Source: Draconibacterium sp. (lineage in GTDB: Bacteria; Bacteroidota; Bacteroidia; Bacteroidales; Prolixibacteraceae). From it: 9,643 nt of DNA. Made by a program: the position numbers and the translations under genes. Positions within the stretch are counted from its first letter, which is position 1. Every line of letters starts with the position of its first letter. The notes under the pieces were generated by a model. The model worked only from the letters and a program-made list of their open reading frames with translations. It was not told the DNA's origin and did no database searches. The DNA is taken from assembly GCA_030595485.1 (NCBI GenBank), contig JAUVDE010000099.1:1-9643 (forward strand), written 5' to 3'. Of this stretch, positions 6,625 to 9,643 are shown one piece after another.

Positions 6625-7224
6625 ATGATAAATGTAGCTCTGGAATGGCTCTTAAGCAATAAAATTGAATTGCTGGGAGCCATTCTTGGTATACTATATA
6701 TATTCTTTTCTATACGCCAGAACATCCTAACTTGGGCAACCGGACTGCTCACCTCATTGTTGTATGTTTATGTATTCTTTCATGCAAAACTATATGCTGA
6801 TATGGGCTTGCAAGGATACTATGTTTTTATAAGTATATACGGCTGGTACTTCTGGACAAAAGGCAATAAACCTGAAAACAAAAAAAAGGTTCCGGTAAAA
6901 AGAACAGCACTTGGTTTATGGGCAAAATTAGCTTTTGCCTCCGTAGTCTTATACGGAATAATACTTTTCATACTATTAGAATTTACAAATTCCGATGTTC
7001 CTTACATGGATTCCATCACCACTGCATTAAGTATTGTGGCCACCTGGATGCTGGCAAGGAAATATGTTGAGCACTGGCTAATTTGGATTTTCGTAGATGC
7101 TTTTTCAGCAGGACTTTATGTGTACAAAGGGCTTTGGGCTACCGTCGTACTTTTTGCTGTATACACGGTAATGGCGGTTTTGGGGTATATCGAATGGAAA
7201 AAAGATTTGACTCATGATAAGTAA
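6625..7224 (+). CDS. pnuC: PnuC-type nicotinamide riboside transporter
   Basis: This 199-residue membrane protein has six to seven hydrophobic segments, as expected for the PnuC family (SWEET-like fold), which carries vitamin B-type substrates across the inner membrane by facilitated diffusion. Family hallmarks are visible: N33 and W37 in QNILTW, YADMGLQGYY (57-66) and the IYGWYFW signature (71-77), followed by a charged lysine-rich cytoplasmic loop (79-91). Related PnuT proteins carry thiamine and PnuX riboflavin, so substrate cannot be read from the fold alone. The next gene, which overlaps it by 11 nt, is a nicotinamide-riboside-kinase homologue, and this argues strongly for nicotinamide riboside. 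No TonB receptor or thiamine gene is adjacent in the window. Confidence 0.9.
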   Translation: MINVALEWLLSNKIELLGAILGILYIFFSIRQNILTWATGLLTSLLYVYVFFHAKLYADMGLQGYYVFISIYGWYFWTKGNKPENKKKVPVKRTALGLWAKLAFASVVLYGIILFILLEFTNSDVPYMDSITTALSIVATWMLARKYVEHWLIWIFVDAFSAGLYVYKGLWATVVLFAVYTVMAVLGYIEWKKDLTHDK

Positions 7225-7735
7225 ACCCAAAATTATTGTGATTACTGGAGCCGAATCTACAGGAAAGAGTACACTTTCAAGAGCTTTGGCAAAATATTTC
7301 GACGTACCCTTTCTTTCTGAATATGCGCGAGATTATATTCAAGACCTGGAAAGAGATTACACCTTCAGTGATGTTGAGTATATTGCAAAACAACAAATAG
7401 ATCAGCTGGATGAACAGCTAGCAGAAAACCACTCAATAATCATTCTAGACACCTGGCTATTAATCACAAAAGTCTGGTTTGAAGTTGTTTTTAATTCCGT
7501 TCCCGCTTGGCTTGAAAAGAAAATACAAGAAACGTCAATCGATCTTTGTTTAGTATGTGATACTGATTTACCATGGATTGCCGATAAAGTTCGAGAAAAT
7601 GGAGGTGAGAATCGTGAATTGCTTCAACAAAGATACATTGAAGAAATAAAAAAATCTGGGTTTAAATTTGAACTGGTTAGTGGTATTGGCGCTGCTCGGA
7701 CTAACAAAGCCATTCAATATATTTCCAAACTTTAA
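7214..7735 (+). CDS. Stand-alone NadR-like nicotinamide riboside kinase (AAA_28 ATPase)
   Basis: This 173-residue P-loop kinase resembles the C-terminal ribosylnicotinamide kinase domain of NadR. It shows Walker A GAESTGKST (12-20), SEYARDYI (35-42, matching WEYGREF of E. coli NadR), a Walker B-like strand IIILDTW (75-81), and DLPWIADKVRENG, matching the TEWVDDGLRSLG region of NadR. The NMN adenylyltransferase and DNA-binding domains of full NadR are missing, so it should only phosphorylate nicotinamide riboside to NMN. Its ATG overlaps the end of the pnuC gene by 11 nt in another frame, which indicates translational coupling. Phosphorylation would trap substrate brought in by PnuC. Activity and substrate are inferred from homology and context; another nucleoside kinase role is possible. 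Confidence 0.85.
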   Translation: MISKPKIIVITGAESTGKSTLSRALAKYFDVPFLSEYARDYIQDLERDYTFSDVEYIAKQQIDQLDEQLAENHSIIILDTWLLITKVWFEVVFNSVPAWLEKKIQETSIDLCLVCDTDLPWIADKVRENGGENRELLQQRYIEEIKKSGFKFELVSGIGAARTNKAIQYISKL

Positions 7736-7795
7736 TAAATAAGTCAACAACATTTGTATTTAATCGTTTAACTGTAAATTGTAGTTTATTGTACC

Positions 7796-7803
7796 TAGCT
7801 TTG
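7796..7803 (+). promoter_or_regulatory. -7 element abutting the serine acetyltransferase start
   Basis: TAGCTTTG fits the TAnnTTTG -7 consensus exactly, and its last base is only 6 nt before the ATG at 7810. With the usual spacing, transcription would start at or within about 3 nt of the ATG, giving a leaderless or near-leaderless mRNA. The -33 match is poor: CTG at 7772-7774 has a 21-nt spacer, and ATTG at 7778-7781 has only 14. Confidence 0.4.
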
Positions 7804-7809
7804 TAAATC

Positions 7810-8739
7810 ATGAAAACACAAGAATTCGATGATAAAATAAATAAGACGATTGAACAACTTAGCAATCCAGAGTTGTACAAACAGCTTTGCCACGAGCATA
7901 TGACGGGAGAACCTCTCCCCTCAATAAAAAAATTAGGCAAGATTATGGATTTAGTTCGGGAGATTTTGTTTCCAGGCTATTTTGGTAATACCACCTTACG
8001 AGGCAAAACAACAGCACACTATTTGGGAGTTTATGTTGATGAGCTCTTCGAATTATTAAGTGGTGAAGTGCTTGCTGGAATGTGTTTCGAGTGTACTGAT
8101 GAATCGGAGAATAAAGTTGTAAAACATGCAGAGAATGCTAAAAAGATTGCCTTAGAATTTATCGAGTTTCTTCCAGAAATTAGGCGCCGCTTGGCAACTG
8201 ATGTGGAAGCAACATTTTTAAACGACCCGGCTGCTCGAAATTATGGCGAAGTTATTTTTAGTTACCCGGGAATACGAGCCATACTAAATTATCGGGTTGC
8301 TCATAAATTATTACAATTAGAGGTACCTTTAATTCCACGTTTTATCTCCGAAATGGCCCACAGTGAAACTGGCATTGATATTCACCCAAAAGCACAAATT
8401 GGCGAAAGCTTTACAATCGACCACGGAACTGGTGTTGTTATTGGCTCTACTGCTATTTTGGGAAACGATGTTAAAATATACCAAGGAGTTACACTTGGAG
8501 CCAAAAGCTTTCCTCTCGACGATGAAGGCAATCCGATAAAAGGAATACCGCGTCACCCAATTCTCGAAGATGATGTAGTAATTTATGCCGGTGCAACCAT
8601 TTTAGGACGGGTTACTATTGGCAAAGGCTCTGTTATTGGCGGTAATGTTTGGGTTACTAATAGCCTGCCTCCCAATAGCCGCATTGTTCAAAAACGTCCA
8701 AAAAAAGAAATACCATTTACTGATGGTGCAGGAATTTAA
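7810..8739 (+). CDS. Serine O-acetyltransferase
   Basis: This enzyme acetylates L-serine with acetyl-CoA to O-acetylserine, the committed step of cysteine synthesis, in the cytoplasm. At 309 residues it exceeds the 273 of E. coli CysE. About 175 N-terminal residues, largely helical, precede a left-handed beta-helix of hexapeptide repeats (~188-290). The active-site residues of CysE are conserved: D190 (GIDIHP), H205 (TIDHGTG) and H249 (PRHP). The loop between the second and third of these (AKSFPLDDEGNPIKGIP) is about nine residues longer than in E. coli, and the tail (NSRIVQKRPKKEIPF) differs from the CysE C-terminus that binds cysteine synthase. Both features fit a distinct serine acetyltransferase clade and may alter cysteine feedback (inference). 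The start is supported by length and an adjacent promoter element. An RNA methyltransferase gene follows 18 nt later. Confidence 0.92.
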   Translation: MKTQEFDDKINKTIEQLSNPELYKQLCHEHMTGEPLPSIKKLGKIMDLVREILFPGYFGNTTLRGKTTAHYLGVYVDELFELLSGEVLAGMCFECTDESENKVVKHAENAKKIALEFIEFLPEIRRRLATDVEATFLNDPAARNYGEVIFSYPGIRAILNYRVAHKLLQLEVPLIPRFISEMAHSETGIDIHPKAQIGESFTIDHGTGVVIGSTAILGNDVKIYQGVTLGAKSFPLDDEGNPIKGIPRHPILEDDVVIYAGATILGRVTIGKGSVIGGNVWVTNSLPPNSRIVQKRPKKEIPFTDGAGI

Positions 8740-8757
8740 TATTTAAACAATTTCAAA

Positions 8758-9643
8758 TTGAAAACATACAAATTAATTGCAAAAACATTTTCGGGATTAG
8801 AAGATGTACTCGCTAAAGAAGTAAAAAGAATAGGTGGAAAAAATGTCCATCGTGGTACGCGTGCAGTGCTTTACGAAGGAGATTTGGAAACTATTTACAA
8901 ATCGAATTACCATTTACGCGCTGCTCTTCGTATTTTAAAAGAAGTTGTAAATTTCCAATTTAAGGATGTTGATCAGTTCTACTCAAAATGCAAAAATGTT
9001 GAGTGGAAAAAATATTTCGATGTAGAGCAAAATTTTGTAATTAATAGTAACGTAATTAATTCCCGCGATTTTCGGAATTCAATGTTTGCATCGCTAAAGG
9101 TAAAAGATGCTATTGCCGATTATTTTCGTGATAATTTTGGGAAGCGTCCAAATGTAGACACCGATAATCCAGATATCATTGTAAATGTCCATATCTTTCA
9201 GAACAACTGTACCTTATCCATTGATACCTCTGGCGAATCGCTTCACAAACGTGGTTATCGGGTAAAACAAGGAGAAGCTCCATTGAATGAGGTATTAGCT
9301 GCCGGAATGATTATGATTGCTGAATGGTATGGTAACTCCGATTTTATGGACCCCATGTGCGGTTCAGGAACATTACCGATTGAAGCGGCAATGATTGCTC
9401 AGAATATTCCACCAGCAAAACTTCGTAAAGAATTCGCGTTTCAACGTTGGAATGATTTTGACCAAGTGCTTTGGGACAAAATAACTGAACCTGTTGAAAG
9501 AAGAGATTTCCGACATACAATTTATGCATCCGATGTTGATGGGAGTAATTTGTTAAATGCCCAAACCAATGCTAGACACGCTTTGGTATTTAATAAAATA
9601 AAATTTCAAAAATCAAATTTTAGAGATTTAGATACTGAGCTTG
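8758..9643 (+). CDS. THUMP-domain RNA methyltransferase, RlmL type (partial, 3' end outside window)
   Basis: At least 295 codons of a class I SAM-dependent RNA methyltransferase related to the 23S rRNA guanine-N2 methyltransferase RlmL (COG0116). The N-terminal half (KTYKLIAKTFSGLEDVLAKE, then a THUMP-like segment to about residue 155 ending in VNVHIFQNNCTLSIDTSG) binds RNA. It is followed by LHKRGYRVKQGEAPLNEVLAAG and the SAM/catalytic loop DPMCGSGT at 198-205, then IYASDVDG, an acidic strand that contacts SAM. There is no in-frame ATG between the in-frame stop at 8737-8739 and the conserved N-terminus; TTG 8758 gives a start exactly at the family's beginning. The gene most likely shares the transcript of the upstream acetyltransferase. 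It is cut by the window edge, so total length and C-terminal domains are unknown. Confidence 0.9.
   Translation, partial: MKTYKLIAKTFSGLEDVLAKEVKRIGGKNVHRGTRAVLYEGDLETIYKSNYHLRAALRILKEVVNFQFKDVDQFYSKCKNVEWKKYFDVEQNFVINSNVINSRDFRNSMFASLKVKDAIADYFRDNFGKRPNVDTDNPDIIVNVHIFQNNCTLSIDTSGESLHKRGYRVKQGEAPLNEVLAAGMIMIAEWYGNSDFMDPMCGSGTLPIEAAMIAQNIPPAKLRKEFAFQRWNDFDQVLWDKITEPVERRDFRHTIYASDVDGSNLLNAQTNARHALVFNKIKFQKSNFRDLDTEL

Noticed and set aside
7736..7809. Terminator between the kinase gene and the serine acetyltransferase gene
   Set aside because: Only a 4-bp AACT/AGTT pairing is present, and it does not lead into a T-run.

Overview
The window looks like chromosomal DNA of a member of the Bacteroidota, probably a free-living or gut Bacteroidales/Marinilabiliales relative. 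The reasons are the AT-rich sequence, starts without Shine-Dalgarno sites, promoters of the Bacteroidota type (a TAnnTTTG -7 element, with an upstream TTG in the best case), and gene types common in that phylum, such as a multi-LysM protein fused to a periplasmic-binding-protein fold and a serine acetyltransferase with a long N-terminal region. The species assignment is inference.

Bases 1-570 are a patch of genomic debris. It holds an orphan 52-codon open frame with no start in the window, a strong inverted repeat (145-190), the N-terminal end of a type ISP/IIG-like restriction-modification enzyme (259 to about 444), and, joined directly to it in another frame, the last ~24 codons of a GNAT acetyltransferase (to 520). 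An AT-rich hairpin follows, then the 3' end of the convergent LysM gene. Two unrelated gene ends fused within a few bases indicate an illegitimate deletion or recombination event at the edge of a variable locus.

Bases 571-2970 (minus strand) encode an exported 799-residue protein with five LysM repeats and a C-terminal type 1 periplasmic-binding fold, probably a cell-wall-associated regulator or sensor. A 389-bp divergent intergenic region follows. It contains outward promoters and three perfect inverted repeats.

Bases 3360-7735 (plus strand) hold four codirectional genes: guaA (GMP synthase), a CtpA-type S41 protease with a PDZ domain, a PnuC-type transporter, and a stand-alone NadR-like nicotinamide riboside kinase. 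The last three are tightly packed (5-nt gap, then an 11-nt overlap). The transporter-kinase pair makes sense as an NAD salvage unit: PnuC lets nicotinamide riboside in and the kinase traps it as NMN.

Bases 7810-9643 hold a serine O-acetyltransferase (first step of cysteine synthesis), with a promoter element so close to its ATG that the mRNA may be leaderless. It is followed 18 nt later by a THUMP-domain RlmL-type RNA methyltransferase that appears to start at TTG and runs off the window.

Most of the window is ordinary housekeeping sequence. I did not find convincing evidence of a new multi-gene system. The points most worth a second look are the chimeric gene scar at 259-520, the LysM/periplasmic-binding fusion, the inverted repeats upstream of guaA, and the possible leaderless serine acetyltransferase mRNA.
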